From: Chitinophaga silvatica
GTDB lineage: Bacteria > Bacteroidota > Bacteroidia > Chitinophagales > Chitinophagaceae
NCBI RefSeq assembly: GCF_003419895.1
Contig: NZ_QPMM01000018.1
Location: 1-64,000 of the forward strand
Direction: 5' to 3'
DNA length: 64,000 nt
A program made the position numbers and the translations under genes. This document shows, in pieces, positions 15,783 through 26,700 of the stretch. The notes beneath the pieces were generated by a model. It ran no database searches. It saw only the letters and a program-made list of their open reading frames with translations, and had not been told where the DNA came from. Every line of letters starts with the position of its first letter. The stretch's first letter is position 1.

Positions 15783-18700
15783 TTAAAAGTTTACATCCAG
15801 ACCTACTAAAAATGTTTTAAATACTGGTGGCCGTTGATCATAATCTCCTGTTACAGGTACTTCCGGGTCCATAATCAGGTATTTATCTTTAATATAGGTC
15901 CAGAGATTATTTCCTCTTAAATAAACCTTTACATCATTGATTGCTGCTCTCTTTAACCAGGGTTGTGGCAAAGAATAGGCAATCATTAGATCTCTGAGCC
16001 TTATAAAGCTACCGTCATAAAGGAATCTGGAAGAAGCCTGATTACTTAATCCTGATTGTGTTCCGCCAAATACCACTTTAGGTACGTTGGTAATATCTCC
16101 TTGCTGTTGCCATCTGTTTTCGTAGGTAATTCGCGACATTTTTGAACTTCCTCCAAAACCACCGCTACCATCTGATTCCGTAAATGGGCCCCAATTATCG
16201 TATACTTTGCTACCCCAGTTATAGTAAATCTGAAAACTCAATTCAAAGTTTTTATAGCTGAGAGAGTTTGTAACACCTCCAAAAAATTTCGGTAAAGCAC
16301 TTCCCTGGTTAAAGCGTTGTGCTTCCCCATAAACGTTGGTAGTTTTAGTTTTGGTGGCATCTTTATACCAAAGTGCTTCTCCGGTTTTAGGATCTGCCCC
16401 TGCAAATCCAACCAGGAAAAACTGGTAAAAGTCGCTGCCTACTTCTCTTCTGTAAATCAGGTTCGTAATTGGATTATCCAATTTGGTGATCACATTTTTA
16501 AGCGTAGAGAAATTGGCATCAGTTCTCCAGCTAAATTGACCAGGCGCCTTTGCAATGATATTTCGTGTTGAGATTGAAGCTTCGATTCCACTATTCTTCA
16601 TTTCCCCGTTGTTTTTGAAAATGGTGGTCACTCCATTTGAGGATGAAACCGGTACATTCAGCAAAAGGCGGGAAGTTACTCTATTATAGTATTCCAAAGA
16701 TCCTGATATTCTATTATTCAACACAGAGACATCTACTCCAATATTAAAAGGCTTGTTTTGTTCCCAGGTAAGATAGGGATTGGGGTATTGTGTGAGCACA
16801 TACCCCGGGCCCCCATCATAATCATTTGCCGGACTATACAGCGACAAGGAAGCATAGTTCTCAATAGCCTGGTTTCCGTTGCTGCCGTAGCTAGCTCGTA
16901 TCTTTAATTCCTCAATAAAATCTAGTTGTTGCAAAAACGGCTCCTGGTAAATATTCCATGCTGCGCCAACTGACCAGAAAGTCGCGCTTCTTCTCTGGTT
17001 ACCGAATCTTGAAGAGGCATCTCTTCTGATTGAAGTAGTCAGGTAATATTTTTGTCTGAAATCATAGCTATTGTTCAAAAACAATCCTGTCAATGAATTG
17101 GCAGTAGCGAGTGAGGCCACCTTTTCGGGTTTTGAAGCATCTGTTAACTGTTTTAATCCTGGTAACAGATTTGAAGCTTCTGCTGAGTTTCCAGCAGCAC
17201 TTGTTTTCTGGGCTTCATAACCGATGAAGGTATTAATGCCATGATTTCGCCAATGTTTATTGAATCTCACGATATTAGTAGCTACCCAATTATTCCAGAG
17301 GTTATTGCTGGCGGATACCCAACCATTGGTATTTCTGCCATCGCCAAATCCCGGGGCAAAAAACGAGTTGCTGCTTGCATAGTTAAGATCCAGGCTGATC
17401 ATGGATTCCAATGAAATGAAATCGGTGATCATATATTTTGCGCCAGCACCGCCCAATAAACCGTAGATGCTACCTGTACGGGAAACATCATTCAGAACAG
17501 CTACCGGGTTGAAGGTGTTATTATAGCTGAAATCGTAGCTTCCATCGGGGTTGTAAATTTTCAGCCAGGGTTGTAAACGTACTAATGATCTAACCGGATT
17601 GGCCATCAGACCAACATCTCCTACGGCATTTGCTTTCTGATAATTCAGGGAAAGGTTGACGTGAAAAGATAATTTGTCTGTTGCCTTATTGGTTAGGTTC
17701 AATCGCCCTGTCATTCTTCGATAATCGACGCCGCGAAGGGCAGACTGAGAATCATAAAAACCTCCTGAAACGTAAAATTTTGTTCTTTCTGATCCCCCTG
17801 CTGCAGATAAATTGGCCTGTGAATAGGCTCCATGGCGGGTTAATACATCAATCCAATTAGTATTTACCGTAGTATCCACGCCTCTGGATTTCAATTCCTG
17901 CTGGAAGCCAGCTTCTGTGCTGCCATCGCCTTTGTTCATCCATCCTTCCCGCAGCAGTTCTACCATTTCCTTTGTATTTAAAGGGTAATTGGCTTTAGGA
18001 ATAGTCAGTTGATTACTCCCTCTTTGTATGCTTGCGGAAATTCTGGTTTTACCGGCAACGCCGTTTTTGGTAGTAATAAGAATTACGCCATTAGCGGCTC
18101 GGCTTCCATAAATTGAGGCGGAAGCAGCATCCTTTAATACAGTGATAGAAGAAATATCGGCGCTATTGATACCTGCCAGGGTATTTACATTATAATCTGT
18201 GAGGCTTTCGGTAATCACCGGAACGCCATCAACAACGTATAAAGGAGCACTTCCGGCGGTAATAGATCCGATTCCCCGAATATAAACACTTGGAATGGAA
18301 CCTGGTTGCCCTGAACCATTGGTAGATTGTAAACCTGGTACGTTACCTTGTAAGCTTTCCTGGAAGCTGCTACGAGGGGCTTTATCAAATAAAGCCGTAC
18401 TAATTGTAGCAGCTGATCCTGTCAAAGAACTTTTTGTTTGCACACTATACGCCACTACTACAACTTCATTTAGCCCGTGTGCATCATCTTTCAGTGTAAT
18501 ACTGAAATTAGTATTGTTGTTGACTGCCACTCTTTGTTCTTCATATCCTATAAAGGAGCAAAGTAAAACGGCAGTACTTTGAGTTTCCAATTGGAATAAG
18601 CCATTATTATCAGTAAATGTACCTCTGTTTTGTCCGGCTATTCTGATACTAACCCCAGGTAATGGTTGTCCGGTTCTGTCTTTCACTTCACCTTTGACCA

Positions 18701-19025
18701 GGATGGTGGTGGATGATTCAGTATCAGGTCCTATAGCTATCAAGTTGGCAGACAGTTGTTTAAAAGTGAGCCCCGTATTTTTGAGTACAGCTTTTAAGAC
18801 CTCTTCAGCCGGCACATTTACCATGTTGGCAGTTACCTTGTTATCAGGAAGTTGATCATTTCTATAGACGAAACGATAACCACTTTTAGATTCCAAGAGT
18901 TTCAGGAACTTCCCAAGCGGCAAGGCATCTGCATGCACGGTGATAGTTGAGCCGTTTTGCCCAAAAACGTCAACAGTGCAATGCAAGCAGGTAATAAGAA
19001 TAAAAAAGGACACCAGTTTCATCAT
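15783..19025 (-). CDS. SusC/RagA-family TonB-dependent receptor with STN domain
   Basis: This 1080-aa outer-membrane receptor has, in order, a signal peptide, an STN signalling domain (about 30-95: ADALPLGKFLKLLESKSGYRF), a carboxypeptidase-regulatory domain (about 108-185: VKGEVKDRTGQPLPGVSIRIAG), a plug (about 195-320) with SYxxSVQ-like QTKSSLTGS and VYIRGIGSI, and a 22-strand barrel ending in FLVGLDVNF. The STN domain is the part that talks to FecR in trans-envelope signalling, and fecR plus sigma genes lie just upstream on the same strand. It works with the adjacent SusD. The 216-base gap before it could hold a sigma-dependent promoter. Confidence 0.95.
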   Translation of the reverse strand: MMKLVSFFILITCLHCTVDVFGQNGSTITVHADALPLGKFLKLLESKSGYRFVYRNDQLPDNKVTANMVNVPAEEVLKAVLKNTGLTFKQLSANLIAIGPDTESSTTILVKGEVKDRTGQPLPGVSIRIAGQNRGTFTDNNGLFQLETQSTAVLLCSFIGYEEQRVAVNNNTNFSITLKDDAHGLNEVVVVAYSVQTKSSLTGSAATISTALFDKAPRSSFQESLQGNVPGLQSTNGSGQPGSIPSVYIRGIGSITAGSAPLYVVDGVPVITESLTDYNVNTLAGINSADISSITVLKDAASASIYGSRAANGVILITTKNGVAGKTRISASIQRGSNQLTIPKANYPLNTKEMVELLREGWMNKGDGSTEAGFQQELKSRGVDTTVNTNWIDVLTRHGAYSQANLSAAGGSERTKFYVSGGFYDSQSALRGVDYRRMTGRLNLTNKATDKLSFHVNLSLNYQKANAVGDVGLMANPVRSLVRLQPWLKIYNPDGSYDFSYNNTFNPVAVLNDVSRTGSIYGLLGGAGAKYMITDFISLESMISLDLNYASSNSFFAPGFGDGRNTNGWVSASNNLWNNWVATNIVRFNKHWRNHGINTFIGYEAQKTSAAGNSAEASNLLPGLKQLTDASKPEKVASLATANSLTGLFLNNSYDFRQKYYLTTSIRRDASSRFGNQRRSATFWSVGAAWNIYQEPFLQQLDFIEELKIRASYGSNGNQAIENYASLSLYSPANDYDGGPGYVLTQYPNPYLTWEQNKPFNIGVDVSVLNNRISGSLEYYNRVTSRLLLNVPVSSSNGVTTIFKNNGEMKNSGIEASISTRNIIAKAPGQFSWRTDANFSTLKNVITKLDNPITNLIYRREVGSDFYQFFLVGFAGADPKTGEALWYKDATKTKTTNVYGEAQRFNQGSALPKFFGGVTNSLSYKNFELSFQIYYNWGSKVYDNWGPFTESDGSGGFGGSSKMSRITYENRWQQQGDITNVPKVVFGGTQSGLSNQASSRFLYDGSFIRLRDLMIAYSLPQPWLKRAAINDVKVYLRGNNLWTYIKDKYLIMDPEVPVTGDYDQRPPVFKTFLVGLDVNF

Positions 19026-19241
19026 CGATACAACTTTTCCTATTGATTTTTTAAAGCAAGAGGATTACTTAATGTATGATTTTTTTCCATACATTTAGGT
19101 TGTAAAAGGTCATAAAACTACGACAGACTTACATTACCACGATAAGCTACTGCCGTTTTGATCTCAATGAAAGGGGGTAAATGTTCCAGCATTTGCCCTC
19201 TTTTCTCATTTTGAGCGGTATCGATTTGTTGTTTGTTTTTA

Positions 19242-20300
19242 TTATTGCGTAATAAAAACATCATTTCCTTCTATTCTCCAATGTAATGATGTTGTAACCT
19301 TCAGTGCTTCAAGGACTTCCCTGAACGATTCGTTTTTAAATGTTCCGGTAAAGGAATATTTTTTCAGGTGGGAATCAGTGATATGTATTTTAATACCATA
19401 CCAACTTTCCATCCTGGGAATAATTGTAGCTAATGTTTCGTTGTCAAATACAAGATAGTTGTCGCACCATGCAGTTTCATAAATTAGATTATCCTGAGTA
19501 TTCCTAATATTTTCGATCCTGTAACTGGCTACTAGTTTTGTGGGTATAACCTGGTTAACGTTAGTAGTATGTTCCAGAATAATTTTTTGATTGGGCAAGA
19601 GTTTTACATTGTGTTCCTTACCATCATTAACAGTGATTTCCACGGCTCCGGTAATCAGGGAAGCTTCTGTAGTAGCGTCCTGATTATAGGCCTTTATATT
19701 AAATGAAGTGCCTAAAACTTTCAGATCCATTTTGGCGGTATGAATATAAAATGGTTTATCGGCATTTTTAGCTACATCAAAAAAGGCTTCTCCTTCAAGT
19801 GTTACCTCCCTGGTATCCTGATTGAATTTATTTTGATCGTAAGTTAAGCGGCTGCCTCCATTTAACAAAACTTCCGTACCATCGGGTAATTGTGCACGGC
19901 TTTTGGAACCATCCCTGGTAAAAATTGCGGCCAAAGCAGGCTTTCCTTCTTGTGGGAGGCGCTTATTTACTAACAAATAGGTACAATATCCACCTAACAT
20001 CAATACCAGCACAGATAATGCAGCAACTATTTTAAGTGATCGTTTCTGAACTTTTTTAACAGGCAGGTTTTCTTCTACAAAAACCTCCTTCATTCGAAGC
20101 ATATGTTTATCCAATGCGGCTTCTGTTCTATCTTCCCATTTGGCATCCGGCTTGGTGGCAGGCCAGTTACTGAGAACAGAAAGCTTATACCTGAGGTCCG
20201 GATCTTTCTGCAACAGCTCTTCCAATTCACGGAGTTCCCCCATCGTGGCCTCGCCCGATACCTTTCTGCCCATCAAAAGCCATATTCTTTCCTGTTCCAT
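19242..20300 (-). CDS. FecR-family anti-sigma regulator
   Basis: This 352-aa protein has a cytoplasmic N-terminal part that would bind sigma (LLMGRKVSGEATMGELRELEELL), one TM helix at about 88-110 (LKIVAALSVLVLMLGGYCTYLLV) and a periplasmic FecR domain at about 130-230 (GTEVLLNGGSRLTYD, REVTLEGEAFFDVAKNADKPFYIHT, VLGTSFNIKAY). A C-terminal DUF4974-like repeat follows (about 283-350). It would transmit the receptor's state to the sigma factor encoded 91 bases upstream. Confidence 0.93.
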   Translation of the reverse strand: MEQERIWLLMGRKVSGEATMGELRELEELLQKDPDLRYKLSVLSNWPATKPDAKWEDRTEAALDKHMLRMKEVFVEENLPVKKVQKRSLKIVAALSVLVLMLGGYCTYLLVNKRLPQEGKPALAAIFTRDGSKSRAQLPDGTEVLLNGGSRLTYDQNKFNQDTREVTLEGEAFFDVAKNADKPFYIHTAKMDLKVLGTSFNIKAYNQDATTEASLITGAVEITVNDGKEHNVKLLPNQKIILEHTTNVNQVIPTKLVASYRIENIRNTQDNLIYETAWCDNYLVFDNETLATIIPRMESWYGIKIHITDSHLKKYSFTGTFKNESFREVLEALKVTTSLHWRIEGNDVFITQ

Positions 20301-20391
20301 GTTTTAATACTTCAAAAGCATGATTATAATAGAAGGACAAGTAAATTTTAAAAATCTACTACTCCGCTTTCAACTTTTTTTTTAATTTTTT

Positions 20392-20952
20392 TTATTTCGT
20401 AAAGGTGAGATTGATGCTTTCACTTATTTTTTTAAGTGCCTGGGCCATGTGAACATCAATTGTATTGACAGAAATATCCAGGATCTGGGCTACTTCTTTA
20501 TATTTTAAGCCGTCTTCCCTGATTAATTTGAAGATCATTTTTCTTTTAGGGGGAAGATCGTTGACGGCGGCTTCAATTCTTTTAACCATTTCTCCTGAAA
20601 TATAGATCTGTTCGGGAGTTGCATGATTTACGCTAATATCTACTTCCAGGTTATCCAGACTGAAATGTTGGGTTTTGGCAGCTTTATTTAAATAATTGAG
20701 GGCAATATTTTTTGTGGAGACGTAAAGATATACTTTCAAATTATCTACCTGTAGAAGGCGCTCCCTATGTTTCCAGATGTTTAAAAATACATCTGAAGCA
20801 ATTTCCTCTGCTGATTCCCAGGATTTTATGATAGAAAAGGCAAATTGGCTTAGTGGCTTATAAAATAACCGGAATAATGCCTTGTAAGCCTGTTCATCTC
20901 CTAAAGACCCAATACGCTCAGCCAGGAGTTGAATGTTAGCTTCTTCCTTCAA
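20392..20952 (-). CDS. ECF RNA polymerase sigma factor
   Basis: This 186-aa protein has sigma-70 region 2 (about 22-90: YKALFRLFYKPLSQFAFSIIKSWESAEEIASDVFLNIWKHRE) and region 4 (about 125-180: LPPKRKMIFKLIREDGLKYKEVAQILDISVNTIDVHMAQALKKI). It is of the kind paired with FecR in Bacteroidota. It heads a minus-strand series sigma, FecR, SusC, SusD. A box TACCTTTA at 20984-20991 upstream resembles a housekeeping -7 element. Confidence 0.94.
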   Translation of the reverse strand: MKEEANIQLLAERIGSLGDEQAYKALFRLFYKPLSQFAFSIIKSWESAEEIASDVFLNIWKHRERLLQVDNLKVYLYVSTKNIALNYLNKAAKTQHFSLDNLEVDISVNHATPEQIYISGEMVKRIEAAVNDLPPKRKMIFKLIREDGLKYKEVAQILDISVNTIDVHMAQALKKISESINLTFTK

Positions 20953-21038
20953 GTGATTTTAATTTTGGTTGAATATCGACACCTAAAGGTATATGTTTTC
21001 ATGCAAAAGCGCAAGACTTGTACTACTGCGGGTATACT

Positions 21039-21368
21039 TCACTTTTTAAACATGAAATAGACAGCTCCTATCAAAAAGGCAAAAGACACAAGATAATTCC
21101 AGCGCAATGGTTCTTTCAGGAAAACAACGGCAAAGATGCTAAAAACCGTTAGGGTAATGACTTCCTGGATCGTTTTAAGCTGAAATCCGGTGAATCCTTC
21201 CTGGGCACCAAATCTGTTGGCTGGTACCATAAAGCAGTATTCAAAGAATGCAATTCCCCAACTTATCAGTATTACCTTCCATAGCGCAACATTTTGATAC
21301 TTCAGGTGCCCATACCAGGCGAATGTCATAAATGAATTGGAAATAAACAGTAGAATGATGGTCCGCAT
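21039..21368 (-). CDS. DMT-superfamily small membrane protein (DUF486)
   Basis: This 109-aa protein has four predicted TM helices (about 2-20, 29-46, 70-87, 90-107). Characteristic residues include SNSFMTFAWYGHLK, ISWGIAFFEYCFMVPANR and LKTIQEVITLTVF, matching the DUF486 small transporters. The role is unknown. It sits between two divergent sigma-factor loci and does not obviously belong to either. Confidence 0.88.
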   Translation of the reverse strand: MRTIILLFISNSFMTFAWYGHLKYQNVALWKVILISWGIAFFEYCFMVPANRFGAQEGFTGFQLKTIQEVITLTVFSIFAVVFLKEPLRWNYLVSFAFLIGAVYFMFKK

Positions 21369-21426
21369 TATAAATTCGGCAATTTTACGCGGACAAATAT
21401 AGGAGAATAATAGACAGAAATAAAAA

Positions 21427-21448
21427 GGGAAGCCGATTAGGGCCTCCC
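21427..21448 (-). terminator. Probable terminator of the small secreted protein gene
   Basis: GGGAAGCC (21427-21434) pairs with GGCCTCCC (21441-21448) with one mismatch, and the minus strand continues into a run of T. Confidence 0.6.
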
Positions 21449-21522
21449 TGCATCAAACCAATGGAGCTTCCATTTGGATGTTTTGTGTTGTTGGTTGCTA
21501 TTACGTTGTTGTATGAACAATA

Positions 21523-21921
21523 CTATTGTTCCAATTTAATTTCGCCGAGATCAGTAGCTTTGCCCTCTTCTACCTTCACATCCTTAATGATGGCGTTTTT
21601 ATAAGGGCTCTTACCTAAAATTGTTACTGTGTAAGTGCCTGATTTGGCAGCAGGGATGGTAAATGTACCTTCAGATACGGCCCCTTTTAATTTTTCCTCT
21701 CCCAGAGCTGCTTCTACTTCAGCTGCACCATCTCCCGGAACTATTTTACCAGTTATAGTGCCTCCATCTGCCACTACTACAGCTGCAGTGTCTATAGCTT
21801 TTACTGCTGCTGAATCAACAGCGTTTGAAATACGGGCATCTGCGTTGTTAAAAGCAGAAAATCCAATTACCATAGCGGCTAAAACGAGTGTTCCTACAAT
21901 TGATTTTTTCATGGCTTTCAA
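21523..21921 (-). CDS. Small secreted carboxypeptidase-regulatory-like protein
   Basis: This 132-aa protein has a signal peptide (MKAMKKSIVGTLVLAAMVIGFSAF, cleavage near NADA). The mature part is one beta-sandwich: GTITGKIVPGDGAAEVEAALG, GTFTIPAAKSGTYTVTILGKSPYKNAIIKDVKVEEGKATDLGEIKLEQ. This matches carboxypeptidase-regulatory-like or prealbumin-like domains used as structural modules. No enzymatic part is present. The start could be the first ATG or the MKK three codons later. It lies between the two ECF loci. Confidence 0.75.
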   Translation of the reverse strand: MKAMKKSIVGTLVLAAMVIGFSAFNNADARISNAVDSAAVKAIDTAAVVVADGGTITGKIVPGDGAAEVEAALGEEKLKGAVSEGTFTIPAAKSGTYTVTILGKSPYKNAIIKDVKVEEGKATDLGEIKLEQ

Positions 21922-22102
21922 TTTTTGTATGGTTAAAAAAAAATAATAATCTAATACCCACCGGCCCGAATCAGCATGATTTTTGTTAAATGCCTGTTCG
22001 TTGGTGGCTTATACTTAGAATACATCCGATAATTGGTTTACCATTAGTCAAAGAAATGTTAAAGTGAAAAAAAGTAGGAATACCATTTAGTATTTTAAAA
22101 AT

Positions 22103-22110
22103 TATCTTCG
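22103..22110 (+). promoter_or_regulatory. Probable -7 box of the second ECF gene
   Basis: TATCTTCG differs from TAnnTTTG at one base and lies 31 bases before the sigma start. The third ECF gene (62335) has a similar box, TACATTCG. Confidence 0.45.
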
Positions 22111-22140
22111 CACCACGGAACAAATACAAACGACTAAGCA

Positions 22141-22683
22141 ATGTTGCAATTGAGTAATGATGAAATCGTAAAAGGCATCAGGAGTAGAAATAAAGATGTA
22201 TTTGAGGCTGTTTTTAAACAGTACGCCCCTTCCATGTATAATATAGCCGTTAAGTATGTACAGGATACAGATGAAGCTAATGACATGGTCCAGGATGTAT
22301 TCCTCAATTTGTGGAAAGGTGCTGAAAACCTTGACGATCGCGCTCCGATCAATCACTATCTGGCACGGGCAACTGTGAATACCTGCCTGAATAGAATTAA
22401 AAAAGAACAGCGCAAAGAGGCCTATACGAAAGAACAATTACATCAAAACGTTCCGCAAACCGATACTACTACCCTAATCGAAACCAAGGAGCTGGAAGCA
22501 AAATATCTTTCGGCATTGGAGAAGTTACCCGAACAGTGCAGACGTGTTTTCGAAATGAGCAGAGGCAATGGCCTTACCCCCGCCGAAATTGCAAAACAAC
22601 TCAATATTTCCATTAATACCGTATACGCTCATCTTACCACTGCTCTAAAGCGATTACGGGTAGATCTCGTCAATAAATCTTAA
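22141..22683 (+). CDS. ECF RNA polymerase sigma factor
   Basis: This 180-aa protein has region 2 (about 18-85: VFEAVFKQYAPSMYNIAVKYVQDTDEANDMVQDVFLNLWKG) and region 4 (about 120-175: LEKLPEQCRRVFEMSRGNGLTPAEIAKQLNISINTVYAHLTTALKRL). It is divergent from the sigma locus at 20952, with two unrelated genes between. The FecR gene begins 66 bases downstream, then a SusC gene. Confidence 0.94.
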   Translation: MLQLSNDEIVKGIRSRNKDVFEAVFKQYAPSMYNIAVKYVQDTDEANDMVQDVFLNLWKGAENLDDRAPINHYLARATVNTCLNRIKKEQRKEAYTKEQLHQNVPQTDTTTLIETKELEAKYLSALEKLPEQCRRVFEMSRGNGLTPAEIAKQLNISINTVYAHLTTALKRLRVDLVNKS

Positions 22684-22749
22684 AGAAAAGATTTTTTTTA
22701 AAACCTCTAATGGTAACCATTAATTCGGTTGTATTACTAATAAGAAGCC

Positions 22750-23724
22750 ATGAATAAGCATACAGACATAGACATTGTAGTCCGTTATCTGGAAGATCCG
22801 GAAAATGAGCAGCTAAAATCTGAGCTCAATGACTGGATTGAGCAGGATAGCGCCAACCTGGATATATTCCTGGATATGAAAGCAATGTGGCAAGGTGATC
22901 CATTGCCTGCTGCTTCCTCCTACGATACTCATGGCCAATGGCAGGAATTGAACAAGCAACTGGTTACCCCGGTTACTACCTCCACTCCTGCTTCAGCTCC
23001 TGTAGTGCAAATGAAACGCCGCTACTGGTGGGCTGCCGCTGCTGTATTACTGATTGCCGCTACCACCTGGACATTCTTCTGGCCTGGCGGATATCAAACT
23101 TTTGCTACCAACCAACAGCGCGACAGTATCCGACTTTCAGATGGCTCCATGCTCTATCTCAATGCCAATACACGCGTACGATACGCAAGAGAATTCGGTA
23201 AAAAAAGCAGAAATATTAAAATAGATAAAGGTGAAGCATACTTCGATGTTACCAAACAACAGGATGTTCCTTTTATTGTAAATACTCCTGAAGTAGCCAT
23301 TGAAGTACTCGGTACTTCCTTCAATGTAAAATCTGAAAATAATACCGTCAAAGTCTTTGTTGAATCAGGAAAAGTAAGCGCCTCCTACAAAAAATCCAAT
23401 AAAAAGGTGATTCTTACCCCAGGAATGGAAGCCTCTCTGAGACTGCATCAAAATGAAATTGATACCAAAACTTACAATAAACAAAATAATGTACTGGCCT
23501 GGAAAACCAGAACACTAACCTTCGACGATACATCATTATCTGATGTAGCCGCCGCCCTATCAGATTTTTATCAAATCAAAATAAAAATAGACAATCCTAA
23601 AGTTGCCGATAAAAAACTGTTTGCAACCTTCCCGGATCTGTCTTTGGATGAAGTATTAGACATTATCCGTAAAACATTACAAGTAAATATTACTAAAACA
23701 AATGACCTGGTAGAAATCTACTAA
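22750..23724 (+). CDS. FecR-family anti-sigma regulator
   Basis: This 324-aa protein has an N-terminal cytoplasmic part (1-90), one TM helix at about 92-112 (YWWAAAAVLLIAATTWTFFW) and a periplasmic FecR domain at about 125-215 (SIRLSDGSMLYLNANTRVRYA, IKIDKGEAYFDVTKQQDVPFIVNT, VLGTSFNVKSE). A C-terminal DUF4974-like repeat (about 250-320) includes LTFDDTSLSDVAAALSDFYQIKI. It lies between its sigma gene and a SusC gene 15 bases downstream. Confidence 0.93.
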   Translation: MNKHTDIDIVVRYLEDPENEQLKSELNDWIEQDSANLDIFLDMKAMWQGDPLPAASSYDTHGQWQELNKQLVTPVTTSTPASAPVVQMKRRYWWAAAAVLLIAATTWTFFWPGGYQTFATNQQRDSIRLSDGSMLYLNANTRVRYAREFGKKSRNIKIDKGEAYFDVTKQQDVPFIVNTPEVAIEVLGTSFNVKSENNTVKVFVESGKVSASYKKSNKKVILTPGMEASLRLHQNEIDTKTYNKQNNVLAWKTRTLTFDDTSLSDVAAALSDFYQIKIKIDNPKVADKKLFATFPDLSLDEVLDIIRKTLQVNITKTNDLVEIY

Positions 23725-23739
23725 TACGCGCCTGTATAT

Positions 23740-26700
23740 ATGCCGCAATTATTGCTACCGGCGCGTTATACCAATACCAGGTCTGGTTACGTGCTTTTCC
23801 TCCTTTTAGTTATTATCCTGGTATCTGTCGCATCTCCTCTTGCGGCACAACAACCTATTCCCACAACTAATAACATTACACTACAGTTTAACAATGCAAG
23901 TATTAAAACTGTAATCAGAGAAATAGAAAGACAAACCAATTATACTTTCGCCATTTCATCAGATGAACTTGAAAACCGCAGGGGTATTAACTTACACGTC
24001 AAAAATGCGTCTCTCCCTGAAGTCTTGCCCCGAATATTTCCTCCTAATAAGTATAAAGTAGAGATAAAAGATAAACAGATCATCGTTATTCCTCTGAATG
24101 AAATTGCAACAGCCCCTTCTATCAATATCAATACCGAGACGGATAACAGGAAATGGACGATTACAGGGGTTGTGACAGATGGTTCCGAAGCATTGAGTGG
24201 CGTATCTATCCGGGAAAAAGGCACCTCCAACGGAACAGCATCAGGAGAGAGGGGAAGCTTCAAAATAGCCGTTACTAATGGTTCCGCAGTACTGCAATTC
24301 TCTCTGATAGGTTTTGAAACAAAAGAAATTCCCGTTAATGATCGCAAAAATATTCAGGTACAATTGCAACCCGATCTGCATCGCTTAAATGAACTGGTAG
24401 TGCTCGGATATGGCTTGCAGAAACGTGCAAACATCACTGGCTCCATTGCGCAGGTAGATGGTGTCAGGCTCCGAAGCAGGCCTGTTTCAAATGTTATTGC
24501 TGCTTTACAGGGAACAGCCACCGGATTAATTGTAACCAGGAGTAACGGACAACCCGGCAGGGAGGGGTTTAATGTGCAGGTCAGAGGTGTTAGTGCCGGA
24601 AGTAGCACCCCCGTGATTGTTGATGGTGTACCCGGTTCTCTTGCTGTGCTCAATCCTGATGATATAGAATCGGTTTCCATTCTAAAAGATGCATCCGCAG
24701 CCTCCATCTATGGCGCCAGAGGCGCTGGTGGTGTTGTATTGGTGACTACCCGAACCGGGCAACCTGGTAAATTAAGAGTAGACTTTAATATGATGGGTGG
24801 CTTCGAAACTCCGATCAGGCTTCCTAACAGAGTTGCCTCCTACACAGCTGCTTCCATGCAAAATATTGCGGCTGTAAATGCAGGCCAACCCCCTGTTTGG
24901 CAGGATGCAGAGATTGAGCTGATGAAAACAGGCAATCATTATATCATTGATTATAACAATCCTGATTATTATAAATACTATTACAATTTCAACCAGCTTA
25001 CTACTATCACAAAAAGTAAAACAGGTATTAATAATTACAATGTATCTGTAAAAGGCGGTGATAGTAGTCATCAGTTTTCCGCTTCCCTGGGGTATTTTGG
25101 GAGAGAAGGATTACTGGCCATTGGGCCGGATCGTACTCACCGGATCAATGCCCGGGTTAATTTAAACAATCGTATCTCCAAACATCTGAGCCTTGAAACC
25201 AGATTGTCTTATGCCAATACCAATACACTTTCTCCTTCACAAAATGTAGAGGGCCCCAATGGCTTACTGGCCGGACTTTACAGAGGCCCTGGAAATGTTC
25301 CGGTATATGTTCCCGGCACTAATCATTATACTGTAGAAAGTGCTCCTGTTTATGCAATATTGAAAGATGGTGGGAAGCGTGATGAGAAGAATAATTATAT
25401 CGATGGAGTATTTACCTTACGAATCGATAGCCTGGTACACGGACTAACGCTCAGGGCTATATATAGTCCGCAAAATCATACACTGCGCGACGATCTGGGA
25501 AGAAATACCATCGAATTGTGGAACAGGGTTGCACCAGTTGGAGCTGTTCAGGCGAATAACATGCTTCAAAAAAATAAGCTGGTTTCAAATGCAGGTAATC
25601 TTCAATTCCTTGCTGACTATGATCTGAAAGCAGGTTTACACACCCTTCACTTCCTTGGTGGTTATACGCAGGAAACCTATAACACCACTCAAAATACCGA
25701 CGCTTCCTATGAGGTTACACAGGCTGAAATAGATGGTTCCTATTTCAATAACCCTCCTGCCTATACGCAGATTTTAAAAGCAAGCGGTACTCTATCTTCT
25801 TTGTTTGGGAAGGTCAACTACAATTATGATAACAGATATCTGCTGGAAGCCAATCTGATTAGCGCCAGGCTTGCTCAATACAGCACTTCATTCAACGGAG
25901 GAAAAGAATGGCAGATTTTCCCTTCGTTTTCAGCCGGCTGGCGTGTAAATAATGAAAACTGGTTTAATCACCTCCTCCCGGTATTTAATGATTTTAAACT
26001 TCGCTGGTCCTGGGGTCGCTTAGGAAATGTAAACAGCTGGAATAGTATTCCAAATGATGAAAAGTATCAGATCTTTAGTTTTGATAACTATCTCCGTTTT
26101 CTTCCTTTTGCATATAAGAACCCGATTCCACAGGCCCATGGATGGGAAGATATTACTACCAATAACTGGGGATTGGATATGACCTTACTTAGGGGTAGAT
26201 TAACTATAGCTGCCGACTATTTTACCAAGCGTAATACCAATATGCAGATTCCACAGTTATCTGCATCTACAGAAGGAGCTTTACCATTGAGATTTCATCA
26301 GGGAGAAATGAAGACCTGGGGATGGGAATTCAATATCGGTTGGAGGCAGGATAAAGGGCCATTTAACTGGTATGTAAATGCCAACCTGTTCAACAGTCAG
26401 AATAAGGTTTTGAATAATGATCATGTACAGCCACAGGCCGGTTGGAACCAGGGTATTGCAGGCTATCCCTATTCTTCTTTATTCGGCTACCTGACCGACG
26501 GTTATTTCCAGAGTAATGCAGAAGTACAGCAGCATGCATTTCAAAGCAGTCATACCGGTGTTGGAGATTTAAAATATGTGGATGTGAACGGAGACCATCA
26601 GATTAATCAGGCCGACCTGGTATACCTGGGAAGTACAGATCCTAAAATCGCATATGGACTGGAAGCGGGCTTTTCCTGGAAAGGATTTGATTTTACTGTG